A stretch of 64,000 nucleotides of DNA from DASQZT01 sp963728965 (GCA_963728965.1 CAVSMH010000002.1:496001-560000); one strand, 5' to 3'; shown: positions 22,417 through 31,879, counted from the first letter of the stretch. Notes: generated by a model not told the origin, from the letters alone. Numbers and translations: made by a program.

Positions 22417-24068
22417 ACCCCTACGTCGATCTGCCCTCCCCGGCGCAGGCGGAAGCGGGGAAACTGGCGAGTGTATTCGGCCTCCAAAATCACGGCCTGA
22501 CGAACCTGCACCGGGTGTACTGGAACCTGCCGACGGCAGCTTTGTATGAGGAGTCGGTGTTCCGTGGAGAGGCGCGCATTTCGCATCTCGGCCCCATGGT
22601 GGTGACCACCGGCAAGCACACGGCGCGCGCGGCGGCGGATAAGTTCGTAGTGCGGGAGCATTCCACCGAGGGCCACGTGTGGTGGGGCGAATATAACCGG
22701 CCCTTCAGCGGTGAGAAGTTCAGCGCGCTATTGACGCGGATGCAGGGCTTCCTGCAAGGGCGCGACGTGTTCGTGCAGGATTGTTTTGCCGGCGCAGACC
22801 CGGATTACCGCATGCCGATCCGGATCATCACCGAGAAGGCCTGGCACAGCCTGTTCGCACGCAACATGTTCATGAAGGTCCGCAGCACGGAGGAGCTGAA
22901 GCGCCACGCGCCGGAGTTCACGGTAATCTGCGCGCCGTCCTTCCAAGGCTCGCCGATCATCGACGGCACCCGCACCGAAACGTTCATCATCATCAACTTT
23001 TCATCGCGGCTGGCGATCATCGGAGGCTCGGGCTACGGCGGCGAGATCAAGAAAACCATCTTCACGGTGCTGAATTTCCTGCTGCCGCTGCAGAGCGTGC
23101 TGCCCATGCACTGTTCGGCGAACGTGGGTCCGGACGGAGATGTGGCACTGTTCTTCGGACTCTCCGGAACGGGCAAGACGACGCTTTCGGCGGATCCTTC
23201 GCGGCAGTTGATCGGCGACGATGAGCACGGGTGGAGCGAAAACGGCATCTTCAATTTCGAAGATGGATGTTACGCCAAGGTGATCCGCCTGTCACCGGAA
23301 GCCGAACCGCAGATCCACGCATGCACGCGGCGTTTCGGGACCATCCTCGAGAACGTAGTGCTCGATTCGTTGTCACGTCGCCTGGACCTGAATGACGACG
23401 CGCTAACCGAGAACACCCGCGGCGCCTACCCGCTCGACTATATCGAAAACTACCTGCCGCCGAAGATGGCGGGCCATCCGCGGAACGTCGTGTTCCTGAC
23501 GTGCGACGCGAGCGGCGTGATGCCGCCGGTGGCGCGGCTGACTCCGGACCAGGCGATTTACCATTTCATTTCGGGCTACACCAGCAAGATCGCGGGCACT
23601 GAAATCGGCTTGGGCGCGGAACCGGAAATCACCTTCAGCACCTGTTTCGGCGGGCCGTTCATGGTGCACCATCCCTACACCTACGCCGCGATGCTGAAAT
23701 CGCGGCTGCTGAAGCACGGTTCCGCATGCTGGCTGGTGAACACGGGATGGACGGGCGGGCCGTTCGGCGTGGGCAAGCGGATCAGCATCCGCCATACGCG
23801 CGCACTGCTGAATGCCGCGCTGACCGGCAAGTTGGAAGGCGTCACTTACCGGACCGACCCGATGTTCGGGTTTCAGGTTCCTACGGAATGCGAAGCAGTT
23901 CCGTCGCCGATACTGGATCCGGCCAACACGTGGCCGAACCGGGGCGACTACGACCGGAAGTATCGAGCGCTGGCCGCGCGATTCATTCAGAATTTCAAAC
24001 TGATCGCCGATGGCTGTCCGGAGGCGGTGGCCGCGGGCGGTCCGAAGCGCGGGATCGCGGGTGTATAG
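22413..24068 (+). CDS. pckA: Phosphoenolpyruvate carboxykinase (ATP)
   Basis: Gluconeogenic enzyme converting oxaloacetate and ATP to PEP, CO2 and ADP; 551 residues, normal for the ATP-dependent family. The kinase-1 loop GLSGTGKTTLSAD (Lys255), the metal-binding IGDDEHGW and the substrate-binding region SGYTSKIAGTE are all present. ATG 22413 is chosen because it overlaps the aminotransferase stop in an ATGA and begins the family-typical N-terminus (DLPSPAQAEAGKLASVFGLQ). An open frame extends upstream to 22026 but that is antisense-like read-through of the aminotransferase region. Confidence 0.97.
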   Translation: MNPYVDLPSPAQAEAGKLASVFGLQNHGLTNLHRVYWNLPTAALYEESVFRGEARISHLGPMVVTTGKHTARAAADKFVVREHSTEGHVWWGEYNRPFSGEKFSALLTRMQGFLQGRDVFVQDCFAGADPDYRMPIRIITEKAWHSLFARNMFMKVRSTEELKRHAPEFTVICAPSFQGSPIIDGTRTETFIIINFSSRLAIIGGSGYGGEIKKTIFTVLNFLLPLQSVLPMHCSANVGPDGDVALFFGLSGTGKTTLSADPSRQLIGDDEHGWSENGIFNFEDGCYAKVIRLSPEAEPQIHACTRRFGTILENVVLDSLSRRLDLNDDALTENTRGAYPLDYIENYLPPKMAGHPRNVVFLTCDASGVMPPVARLTPDQAIYHFISGYTSKIAGTEIGLGAEPEITFSTCFGGPFMVHHPYTYAAMLKSRLLKHGSACWLVNTGWTGGPFGVGKRISIRHTRALLNAALTGKLEGVTYRTDPMFGFQVPTECEAVPSPILDPANTWPNRGDYDRKYRALAARFIQNFKLIADGCPEAVAAGGPKRGIAGV

Positions 24069-24156
24069 GCCGAAAGGGCGACGGCCGGATTCCGTCCCTG
24101 CGGCTTTCTCTTATAGCGAATAGCCGAATAACAGCAGGGGCGGCGACATCTGTGGC

Positions 24157-25443
24157 TCAGACAGCGGCCAACGCCGCGTCCCGCTTCGACAGCACGTGCT
24201 CTTCGTACTTGCGGATCTCGTCGAACCAGGCGAGGCCGACCGGAACGTTCTGCTGCTCGCAGTGCCGGTCCCATATCGCGGACCACGGCAGGCTCTTCTG
24301 CTCTTCGAGCATCGCCAGGCGGCGGGTGAAATCCATCTTGCGCTCGCTTTCCCTCAGGGCCGCCGCAGGCTCCAGCAGCGCGATCAGCAGGGCTTTGAGC
24401 ATGTTGCGCGTGCCGATCACCCAGGCCGCGACGCGGTTGATGCTGGCATCGAAATAGTCCAGACCGATGTGGATGCGGTCGAGCTTGCCGCTACGGATCA
24501 ACTCTTTCGCGATGGCCTGCAACTCGTCATCGAGGATCACCACGTGGTCGCTGTCCCAGCGCACCGGGCGGCTGACGTGCAGCAGCAGCCCCGGACAGAA
24601 CAACAGCACCGAGGAGACCTTTTCGGAAATGACTTCGGTGGGGTGGAAGTGGCCGGCGTCGAGCGTGAGCACCTTCTGCCTAGATACCGCATAACCCAAA
24701 TAGTATTCGGCGGAGCCGGCAGTGTAGCTTTCGGCGCCGATGCCGAACAGCTTGGCCTCCACGGCATCCAGGTGAATTTTGGGATCGATCGCCTCGGCGA
24801 ACATCTTGTCCAGCGAATCGGTCAGGCGCTCGCGCGGCCCGGTGCGATCCACCGGGATATCTTTGTAGCCATCCGGAATCCAGACGTTGGTCACGGTGGG
24901 CGTGCCGAGCTGTCGTCCCATTTCGGCCCCGATCTTGCGGCACGCAATGCCATGGTCGATCCAGAAATTGCGGATGGCCGGGTCGGCGTGGGTCAGGGTG
25001 AAACCGTCGGCGGCCTTCGGGTGCGAAAAGTAGGTCGGATTGAAATCCATACCCAGCCGGTTGGCTTTGGCCCAATCGATCCAGCTCTGAAAATGCTTGG
25101 GCTCGATGGCATCGCGCTCGACGTACTTTCCGCCGTGATCGAGATACGACGCGTGGAGATTGAGACGGTGGCGGCCAGGGATCAGGCTGAACGCTTTCTC
25201 CAGGTCCCCGCGCAACTCCGCAATGCTGCGCGCCTTACCGGGATAGTTGCCGGTCGCCTGAATGCCGCCGCCGGAGAGCGTCGCGCCGGCGGTTTCAAAG
25301 CCGCCCACATCATCTCCCTGCCAGCAGTGCAAGGAGATGGGAATGGCGGCGAGTTTCTGCAGGGCGGCGTCAACATCCACGCCGGCCTCGGCATACCGGT
25401 CTTTGGCGATCTGATACGCCTGGGTAAGGTTCGGTTGTCTCAT
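24157..25443 (-). CDS. rhaA: L-rhamnose isomerase
   Basis: Converts L-rhamnose to L-rhamnulose, the first cytosolic step of the phosphorylative pathway. 428 residues with family blocks CWQGDDVGGFE, LNLHASYLDHGGKYVERD, WIDHGIACRKIG, LDAGHFHPTE and IHIGLDYFDASINRVAAW; metal-binding Asp/His/Glu residues lie in these segments. The rhamnulokinase normally next to it is absent from the window. It is divergent from the RhaT-like transporter gene and convergent with pckA. Confidence 0.95.
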   Translation of the reverse strand: MRQPNLTQAYQIAKDRYAEAGVDVDAALQKLAAIPISLHCWQGDDVGGFETAGATLSGGGIQATGNYPGKARSIAELRGDLEKAFSLIPGRHRLNLHASYLDHGGKYVERDAIEPKHFQSWIDWAKANRLGMDFNPTYFSHPKAADGFTLTHADPAIRNFWIDHGIACRKIGAEMGRQLGTPTVTNVWIPDGYKDIPVDRTGPRERLTDSLDKMFAEAIDPKIHLDAVEAKLFGIGAESYTAGSAEYYLGYAVSRQKVLTLDAGHFHPTEVISEKVSSVLLFCPGLLLHVSRPVRWDSDHVVILDDELQAIAKELIRSGKLDRIHIGLDYFDASINRVAAWVIGTRNMLKALLIALLEPAAALRESERKMDFTRRLAMLEEQKSLPWSAIWDRHCEQQNVPVGLAWFDEIRKYEEHVLSKRDAALAAV

Positions 25444-25455
25444 CGTGCTATCAGT

Positions 25456-25700
25456 CTATAGCCGGTATCGGCGGCGCACAAGCGGGCGCGCGGCGGCGAG
25501 CAGCGCCAGCATAACGCGACCATCCCCACGGTTCGTGGCTCCGCTGCGCCCGCCACACTGGGGCCGTCAATCGGCAAGCCGAACGCGTCCACGACCGTGA
25601 TGCTGCCGATCGCCACCGCAGCGGTGGGACAAAGCTCGAACGGCGCGAAGCCGCCGGCGCCGGCCGAAACAGGGTACTCGATGCGGGTCCCAAAGCGCAC
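25456..25700 (-). pseudogene. Possible remnant of a PEP-CTERM protein 3' end (frameshifted)
   Basis: The 389-base gap between rhaA and the RhaT-like gene contains a minus-strand fragment whose reading frame ends AAEPRTVGM and, after a one-base loss, continues GRVMLALLAAARPLVRRRY to a stop at 25456. Together this matches the PEP-CTERM architecture: E-P-x-T, hydrophobic helix, arginine cluster. Upstream residues (VAIGSITVVDAFGLPIDG) look like a beta-sandwich end. No intact gene is present. The rest of the gap (25701-25832) shows only AGGAGG before the transporter start. Confidence 0.3.
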
Positions 25701-25832
25701 CGGGACCGGTGCGCCAGTAGCACACGACCGCGCAGTGAACGCTCTTGCGCACCGGAATGCTTATCGGTACGCTTGTTAGGCGAAAGGGAGGGCCCTGTCC
25801 GAATCGGGGCCTGTTCCAGAGTCCAGGAGGAC

Positions 25833-26915
25833 ATGGTGCAAGCTTTGCCTGCCAATGCGACGAGCCCGGCGCTGGGAATTCTGATTTTCACCCTCGGTGG
25901 CTTGGCCGGGGCCATTTTCTATCTGCCTTTTAAGAAGGTCACGAAGTGGGCCTGGGAGAGCTACTGGCTGGTCTATGCGATCTTCGGCCTGCTGGTAGTG
26001 CCGTGGGTGCTGGCGCTGGCCACCTCTCCCAACCTGATCCCGGTGCTGCAGTCCTCGCCCGGCAGCGAACTGGTCTACTGCCTGATCTGCGGCGCGGTGT
26101 GGGGGTTCGGCGGGCTCACCTGGGGGTTGATGATTCGGTATCTCGGCGTGGGCCTGGGGCTCGCCATGGGTGCCGGCCTCACTTCCGCTGCGGGCACGCT
26201 GATTCCGCCGATGCTGAAAGGCGCGGGCGCGGTGAACGCGATGTTCACCACCACGGCCGGGATCGTGTCGGTGGTGGCCGCCCTGGTGTCGGTGGCGGGG
26301 ATCGTGTTCGTTGGTCTCGCCGGAATGTCGAAAGAGGGCGAACTGCCGGAAGAGGAGAAGAAGAAAGCGGTCGCCGAGTTCAACTTCAAAAAGGGAATGA
26401 TGGTGGCCCTCTTCTCCGGCCTGATGAGCGCGGGAATGAGCTTCGGGTTGCAGGGCGGTCCGGAGATTCAGAAACTCGCGCTCACCGTCCAGCCCGCCAC
26501 CTCGGTGATTTGGGCCGGGATGCCGGTGCTGGTGGTGGTGCTGCTGGGCGGCTTCCTGGTGAACGGCGCCTGGTGCCTGATCCTGAACGTCCGCAACCAT
26601 ACCGCGGGCGACTACGTCAGCAAGTCCGCGCCGCTGGCGCGCAACCTGTTCTTCGCAGCGCTGGCCGGCGCGATCTGGTGTTCTCAATTCATCTGCTTCA
26701 AGACCGGCGAGCCGCAGATGGGAGCCACCTCATACATCGGTTGGGCGGTCCTCATGGCGGCGGCGATTCTGTTCAGTCAACTGCTGGGCGTGGTGCTCGG
26801 CGAATGGAAGGGCACCAGCGCGCGGACGCGAACGCTGCTGGTCGTGGGACTGGTGCTGTTGATCGCGTCTTCGGCAATCGCGGGCTACTCCGGGTCGCTG
26901 GCGGTTTCAGGTTGA
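25833..26915 (+). CDS. rhaT: L-rhamnose-proton symporter (RhaT family)
   Basis: Inner-membrane sugar transporter (360 residues) with ten predicted helices. The N-terminus LGGLAGAIFYLPFKKVTKWA, WGFGGLTWGLMIRYLGVGLG and the terminal YSGSLAVSG region are typical of the RhaT family. AGGAGG lies a few bases before ATG 25833, which is preferred over an upstream in-frame ATG. Divergent from rhaA, consistent with a rhamnose uptake and isomerisation pair. Substrate specificity is inferred from family and neighbour. Confidence 0.9.
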   Translation: MVQALPANATSPALGILIFTLGGLAGAIFYLPFKKVTKWAWESYWLVYAIFGLLVVPWVLALATSPNLIPVLQSSPGSELVYCLICGAVWGFGGLTWGLMIRYLGVGLGLAMGAGLTSAAGTLIPPMLKGAGAVNAMFTTTAGIVSVVAALVSVAGIVFVGLAGMSKEGELPEEEKKKAVAEFNFKKGMMVALFSGLMSAGMSFGLQGGPEIQKLALTVQPATSVIWAGMPVLVVVLLGGFLVNGAWCLILNVRNHTAGDYVSKSAPLARNLFFAALAGAIWCSQFICFKTGEPQMGATSYIGWAVLMAAAILFSQLLGVVLGEWKGTSARTRTLLVVGLVLLIASSAIAGYSGSLAVSG

Positions 26916-26941
26916 CAGGTTACCCGAGGCAGCGATACACT
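26912..26941 (+). promoter_or_regulatory. Sigma-70-like promoter for the ADOP permease
   Basis: TTGACA at 26912-26917 is a perfect -35 and overlaps the stop codon of the RhaT-like gene; TACACT at 26936-26941 follows after 18 bases. It ends 8 bases before the ATG at 26950, so the leader would be very short or absent. Confidence 0.5.
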
Positions 26942-26949
26942 CCGGTCAA

Positions 26950-29559
26950 ATGTTTACCCGAAGTCGTCGTAAGCAGCGCGATTTCTCATCTGAGATCGCC
27001 TCCCACATCGCCCTGGAAGCGGACCGCCTGCGGGCGTCCGGATTAAGCGATGCCGAGGCGCAGGCGGCGGCGCGGCGCGCCTTCGGCAACACGACGGCCG
27101 CCGAGGAGCACTTCTACGAGAGCCGCGGCTGGCTCTGGTGGGACGAGGCGAAGAACGATTTCCGCTACGCCGGGCGAACGCTGGTGCGCACGCCCGCGTT
27201 CGCGGCGGCGGCCATCATCACGCTGGCGCTCGGCATCGGCGCCAACACGGCTATCTTCAGCGTGGTGGATGCGGTGGCGCTGCGCTCCCTGCCCTATCCG
27301 CAACCCGACCGCATCCGGCTACTCTACGGACGGCTTCCCGACGGCGATACGTCCACTCCGTCGCCCGCGTGGTTTCTGGATTTCCGCCGCGAATTCCACA
27401 GCTTCGCAAGCCTGGCGGCCTATCGCCCGTCCGCCTTCAATATGGCTGGGCAGGACCAGGCCGAGCGCATCGAGGGCGCAGTGGTGACGCCCGATTTCTT
27501 TACAGTCATGGGAATACGGGCGCGGCTAGGGCGCACACTCGATCCATCACTGGACGCACCGGGGCAGCCGCGGACGGTGGTGCTCAGCGATGCGTTCTGG
27601 AGGCGGCGCTACACCGCCGACCGGGCGATTCTGGGTCAGGCGATTCAACTCGACGGCGAATCGCGGACGGTGGTTGGCGTAATGCCGCCGGAGTTCGAGT
27701 ATCCGCCGCACAGCGATGTGTGGGTACCGGCGCGGTACCGGGTTCCCGAACACGTGTTGCGGCCCGATTTGGACCAGTCCACCACGCGCGATTCGCACTA
27801 CTTCTTTGCCATCGGGCGATTGCGGCCCGGGGTGGGGAAACAAGCCGCGGGGTCAGAAGCGGATTTGATCGCCCGCCGTTTGCGGCAGCAGTATCCCGAG
27901 TACGACGCGGATCGCGCCGCGCTGGTGCCATTGGATGAGGAACTGTTCGGCGAGGCGCAGTCGCCGCTGTCGATTTTGCTGGCGGCGGTGGGGCTGTTGC
28001 TGCTCATCGCCTGCGCCAACGTGGCCAACCTGGTGCTGGCGCGCGGCGCGGCGCGCCGCAAGGAGATCGCGATTCGCGCGGCGCTGGGCGCGTCCCGGCC
28101 GCGGCTCATCCGACAACTTCTTACTGAGAGCCTGGCCCTGGCCGGCACCGGTTGCGTCCTGGGCATCGGCCTGGCGTATGCGGCGCTGGGTCCGGTTTCG
28201 GCGCTCCTGCCGCCGGACACGGCGGTGCGCATTGATCTGCGCGTGCTGGGATTCGCAGCGGCCGTTTCGGCGGCGGCGGGAATTCTCTGCGGCGTGTTTC
28301 CCGCGCTGGCGCTTGCCAAGGCGGGACCGGCCGGAGCGTTGAGCGAAGCGTCCCGCGGCTCTTCGGCCGGGGGGCGGTCGAATCGCATCCGCGCGGCGTT
28401 GGTGGTGTCCGAAGTGGCGCTCACGGTGGTGCTGCTCATTGGGGCGGGGCTGCTGATTCGCAGCTTCGAACGACTGGCGGCGGTTCCCGCCGGTTTCAGC
28501 GCGGAACACGTGCTGAGTGCCCGGCTCTCTCTTCCGCAGGGGCGTTATTCCGACGCGGCCGGCCGCGCGAGATTCGTGGCGCGGGTTCTCGAACGGCTGC
28601 GGGCGGCGCCCGGAGTGCTCTCGGCGGGGGTGATCTCGCGGCTTCCCTTATTGCCGGGGAACAGCACGCGTTCCCTGGACATCAAGGGCCGTGCTTCGAA
28701 TGACAACGATCTCGCTCCGGATTACCTGGTGGCCAGCCCCGAGTATTTCCGGAGCATGGGAATCCGGCTCCTGCGTGGGCGCATGTTCACCGACCGTGAC
28801 GACGCCCGGGCGCCCGCCGTGGTCCTCATCAACACCGCCATGGCGCGCCACTTCTGGGGGCAGCAGGACCCGATCGGGCAATTCGTCACCGCCGGCCTGT
28901 GCGCTAATAAGCCGAACGAGTGGTGCGAGGTGGTCGGCGTGGTCGATGACATCCATCAGCACAACCTGGAGGACCGGCCGCAGCCGGCCATGTACGTGCC
29001 CTATGCGCGCGATCCGTGGCCGTTTTTTGCCATCGTGGTGCGCGCCGCCGCGGATCCGGCGGGCGCAGCCTCCAGCATCACGGCCGCCGTGCATTCCGTG
29101 GATCATGACCAGCCCGTCTACCAGATTCGTGCGATGAGCGATGTGATCGAGACCTCGGTCTCGTCGCGCCGCGTCCGTATGCTGTTTGTGGTTTCGTTTG
29201 CCTCGCTCGCGCTGATCCTGGCGTGCATCGGGATCTACGGCATTGTGTCCTACGGCGTGGCGCAGAGGATTCACGAAATCGGCATCCGCATGGCGTTGGG
29301 CGCCGGACGGAAAGAAGTGCTGGCGCTGGTGATCGGTCACGGGCTGAAGCACGCGTGCGCCGGTGCCGTAGCGGGACTGGCGCTGGCCGCGGCGCTCTCG
29401 CGCCTCATCGCCGGCATGCTCTACGAGGTGCGCCCCACCGATGCCGCCAGTTTCACCGCATGCCTGGCCCTGGTGGTAGGCATCTCCGCCCTGGCCAGCT
29501 ACCTGCCGGCGCGCCGGGCTATGCGGGTGGATCCCGCCCGGTCCCTGCGCGGTGAGTGA
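26950..29559 (+). CDS. ADOP-family (MacB/FtsX-type) duplicated permease
   Basis: Large inner-membrane protein (869 residues) of the acidobacterial duplicated orphan permease type. It has a cytoplasmic N-terminal stretch (about 1-75, ADRLRASGLSDAEAQAAARR), a first transmembrane helix near 85-100 (IITLALGIGANTAIFSVVDA), a MacB periplasmic domain, FtsX-type helices around 335-470, a second periplasmic domain and four C-terminal helices ending ARRAMRVDPARSLR. No ATPase subunit is encoded nearby, hence orphan. Function in efflux, signalling or lipoprotein handling is unresolved. This family is abundant in Acidobacteria and supports the taxonomic inference. Confidence 0.93.
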   Translation: MFTRSRRKQRDFSSEIASHIALEADRLRASGLSDAEAQAAARRAFGNTTAAEEHFYESRGWLWWDEAKNDFRYAGRTLVRTPAFAAAAIITLALGIGANTAIFSVVDAVALRSLPYPQPDRIRLLYGRLPDGDTSTPSPAWFLDFRREFHSFASLAAYRPSAFNMAGQDQAERIEGAVVTPDFFTVMGIRARLGRTLDPSLDAPGQPRTVVLSDAFWRRRYTADRAILGQAIQLDGESRTVVGVMPPEFEYPPHSDVWVPARYRVPEHVLRPDLDQSTTRDSHYFFAIGRLRPGVGKQAAGSEADLIARRLRQQYPEYDADRAALVPLDEELFGEAQSPLSILLAAVGLLLLIACANVANLVLARGAARRKEIAIRAALGASRPRLIRQLLTESLALAGTGCVLGIGLAYAALGPVSALLPPDTAVRIDLRVLGFAAAVSAAAGILCGVFPALALAKAGPAGALSEASRGSSAGGRSNRIRAALVVSEVALTVVLLIGAGLLIRSFERLAAVPAGFSAEHVLSARLSLPQGRYSDAAGRARFVARVLERLRAAPGVLSAGVISRLPLLPGNSTRSLDIKGRASNDNDLAPDYLVASPEYFRSMGIRLLRGRMFTDRDDARAPAVVLINTAMARHFWGQQDPIGQFVTAGLCANKPNEWCEVVGVVDDIHQHNLEDRPQPAMYVPYARDPWPFFAIVVRAAADPAGAASSITAAVHSVDHDQPVYQIRAMSDVIETSVSSRRVRMLFVVSFASLALILACIGIYGIVSYGVAQRIHEIGIRMALGAGRKEVLALVIGHGLKHACAGAVAGLALAAALSRLIAGMLYEVRPTDAASFTACLALVVGISALASYLPARRAMRVDPARSLRGE

Positions 29560-29560
29560 G

Positions 29561-30754
29561 TTACTGGAACAACTGCGGCGCAAACTCGATGAGATAGTTG
29601 CGCCAGTTGATCCAGGTGTGCGCGCCCGGGCTTTCCTGGAAGACCGGCTCGAAGCCGTGCTTCTTGAGCATGTCTAGGGTGGCGCGGGTGGTGGTGATCA
29701 GGCCGTCATCTTTGCCGGTGGAGAACCACAACAGCTTGAGGCCCTTCCTGGCGGCGGAGTTGTCGAGCTCGGCCTTGTGCTGCTCCTCCCAAGTGGGGCC
29801 AGGGGGCGGCTGCGGCTGAGAGGACCCGGCGGCGGCACCACGCCTTCCGCCGAAAGAACCGATCAGACCGGAACTGAACACGCCCACATAAGCGAATTTC
29901 TCCAGGTGCGGGATGGCGATGTTCAGGGTCTGGCTTCCGCCCATCGAAAGACCGGCAATGGCGCGGTGCTGCCGGTCGGCATAAACGCGATAGTTCTTCT
30001 CGACGTAGGGCATGATGTCGGTCAGAAAATCCTCGACGAACTCCTGGGTGGCGCTGCTTCCTCCGCCACCGCCTCGGCCGCCGAACGTCATGCTGGTGTG
30101 GCCGGCGGGCATCACCACGATCATGGGTTTCACCTTCTTCGCGGCGAGCAGATTATCGAGGATGAATCCGGCGCGGCCCACCGAAGACCAGGAATCGTCC
30201 GAATCGCTGGCGCCGTGCAGCAGATAGAACACCGGGAATTTGCCCTGGCCTAATGTATAGCCCGGCGGCGTGTACACGTGCATCCGGCGGAAGCGCTTGA
30301 GCGAAGTCGAGTAGTAGGTGACCGCCGCGACGCCGCCATGCGGCACTTCCCGCGTGTCCTGGAGGTCCGAACCGGGCACGTTGACCAGGCTCCAGACATT
30401 GTTGTTCGACTGGCTGATGGACGGGCTTCGCGGGTCGACGACGGGGACCCCATCTACGTTGAAGGTGTAGCGGTAGGTGCCGGGATCGACGGGGCCGAGG
30501 GTCACTTCCCATATGCCGTTTTCGCCCTTGGTCATGGGCGCGCCCGGGCCATTGCCGGGGATGTCGCTGCCGGTGAGCCGCACGTTCTGGGCCTGCGGCG
30601 CCAGGATGCGGAAGGTGATTTTGCGGTCGGGCTGCACTTCGGGGGACACGACCACAGGGCCCTGGGGGCCGCGGCCCGCGCGCGGTGGCTGCGCGGGCGC
30701 GATCGAGACGAATGCCGCCACCATCGCGGCGATAGCGATGCAGGTGTTGTTCAT
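29561..30754 (-). CDS. Secreted CE1-type esterase with N-terminal CBM48-like domain
   Basis: Exported alpha/beta-hydrolase (397 residues), probably a feruloyl or acetyl-xylan esterase. Signal peptide about 1-21 (ending APAQ), then an immunoglobulin-like CBM48 domain (KITFRILAPQAQNVRLTG... DPGTYRYTFNVDGVPVVDP), then esterase D-type catalytic domain: nucleophile Ser270 in GLSMGG, acid in TGKDDGL (about 349-350) and His379 in GAHTW. A Gly-rich loop (FGGRGGGGGSS, about 224-234) is unusual. Its neighbour is a galactanase, suggesting plant polysaccharide breakdown. Confidence 0.9.
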   Translation of the reverse strand: MNNTCIAIAAMVAAFVSIAPAQPPRAGRGPQGPVVVSPEVQPDRKITFRILAPQAQNVRLTGSDIPGNGPGAPMTKGENGIWEVTLGPVDPGTYRYTFNVDGVPVVDPRSPSISQSNNNVWSLVNVPGSDLQDTREVPHGGVAAVTYYSTSLKRFRRMHVYTPPGYTLGQGKFPVFYLLHGASDSDDSWSSVGRAGFILDNLLAAKKVKPMIVVMPAGHTSMTFGGRGGGGGSSATQEFVEDFLTDIMPYVEKNYRVYADRQHRAIAGLSMGGSQTLNIAIPHLEKFAYVGVFSSGLIGSFGGRRGAAAGSSQPQPPPGPTWEEQHKAELDNSAARKGLKLLWFSTGKDDGLITTTRATLDMLKKHGFEPVFQESPGAHTWINWRNYLIEFAPQLFQ

Positions 30755-30815
30755 AGGCGTTCCAATCCGGAATCCTGAGTATGAAACGTTTCGCCGCCGG
30801 CGGCAACCGGCCGGG

Positions 30816-31847
30816 TCAGCGCCGCGTGTACTTGTCGAACACGGTGATTACCGGCAGCGCGTTGCCCTCGCGGTCGAAAAAACCGCGCGCCGTCAGGGGG
30901 CCCGTCACCGCCGGTTCCCACCAGAAGACGCCGATACCGCGACCGTCGGGTGCCGCCATCACCATCTGGTTCACGCTGTCCCAGAATTCCTTCTGACCTT
31001 CGGGCGTCTCGGGGAACGGCGCCGGCTTGTTGCGATAGTTGCCGGGCATCCAGTTGTACGCTGCCTCCACCACGATGATGTCCTTGTGGTACGTGTTCGC
31101 CATGAACGCCAGGTTCTCGCGCAGGTCGAGCAGCGTACCGTGCCACCAGGGATAGTAGGATTGGCCGATCACATCGTAGTCCACCTGGTAGGTATTCAGC
31201 TTGTCGAAGAAGCGCCGGGTGGCGGCCTTGTCGCCGCCCTTATCGATGTGGATCATGATGCGCGGCCGCGGCTGGTCGCCCCTGCCGGCTTCGACGCCGG
31301 CGATGCCGGCCTTGATGAAATCCGTAAAGTGGTCCCAATTCTGCGGCAGTTTGGCATCGGGCCAGAGCATGCCGTTGGTGATCTCGTTGCCGATCTGCAC
31401 CATTTCCGGCAGGACACCGGCTTCGCGGAAGCGGGCGATGATGTCGCGGGTGTAGTCGCGCAGCGCGGCGACCATCTGCGCGTGCGTCATCGTCTCCCAT
31501 GATTTGGGGATGAACTGCTTGCCCGGATCGGCCCAGGTGTCCGAATAGTGGAAGTCGAGCAGGAACTTGTAGCCCAGTTGCCGGGCCGCCTGGGCCAGCG
31601 CGATAGTATACGCAAGGTTGTTGGGAAGCTGGTTGGGGGTGTGGAAGAGGCGCAGGCGGATCCAGTTGTAGCCGTGGTCCCTGAAGATCTGCAATCCCGG
31701 CTTGGCAGCGCTGTTATCCTTGAAGACTGTGCCGCGGTCCTCGGCCTGCTTAAGGAAGGAGAGGTCGGCGCCCACGGCATAGTCGGCCGCGCGCGTGGCG
31801 GCGTGGACGCACAGGAGAAGCACAAACCCGTGTTTCAGACTCGGCAC
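30816..31847 (-). CDS. Secreted endo-beta-1,4-galactanase (GH53)
   Basis: Glycoside hydrolase family 53 enzyme (343 residues, GTG start) cleaving arabinogalactan I. Signal peptide about 1-20, then a TIM barrel with YAVGADLSFLKQAEDRG, the strand LDFHYSDTWADPG, acid/base Glu155 in IGNEITNGM and nucleophile Glu261 in VVEAAYNW, plus the terminal GVFWWEPA. TAGAAT ends 6 bases before the GTG, supporting this start. Together with the CE1 gene it forms a small plant cell-wall degradation pair on the minus strand. Confidence 0.93.
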   Translation of the reverse strand: MPSLKHGFVLLLCVHAATRAADYAVGADLSFLKQAEDRGTVFKDNSAAKPGLQIFRDHGYNWIRLRLFHTPNQLPNNLAYTIALAQAARQLGYKFLLDFHYSDTWADPGKQFIPKSWETMTHAQMVAALRDYTRDIIARFREAGVLPEMVQIGNEITNGMLWPDAKLPQNWDHFTDFIKAGIAGVEAGRGDQPRPRIMIHIDKGGDKAATRRFFDKLNTYQVDYDVIGQSYYPWWHGTLLDLRENLAFMANTYHKDIIVVEAAYNWMPGNYRNKPAPFPETPEGQKEFWDSVNQMVMAAPDGRGIGVFWWEPAVTGPLTARGFFDREGNALPVITVFDKYTRR

Positions 31848-31853
31848 ACCCTG

Positions 31854-31859
31854 ATTCTA
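31854..31859 (-). promoter_or_regulatory. -10-like hexamer TAGAAT, GH53 gene
   Basis: On the minus strand TAGAAT stands 6 bases before the GTG at 31847. A second -10-like hexamer for the divergent gene lies only 21 bases away, so the two genes share a 45-base divergent control region. Confidence 0.45.
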
Positions 31860-31879
31860 CCCGGCTTCGTCCTCGGGTA

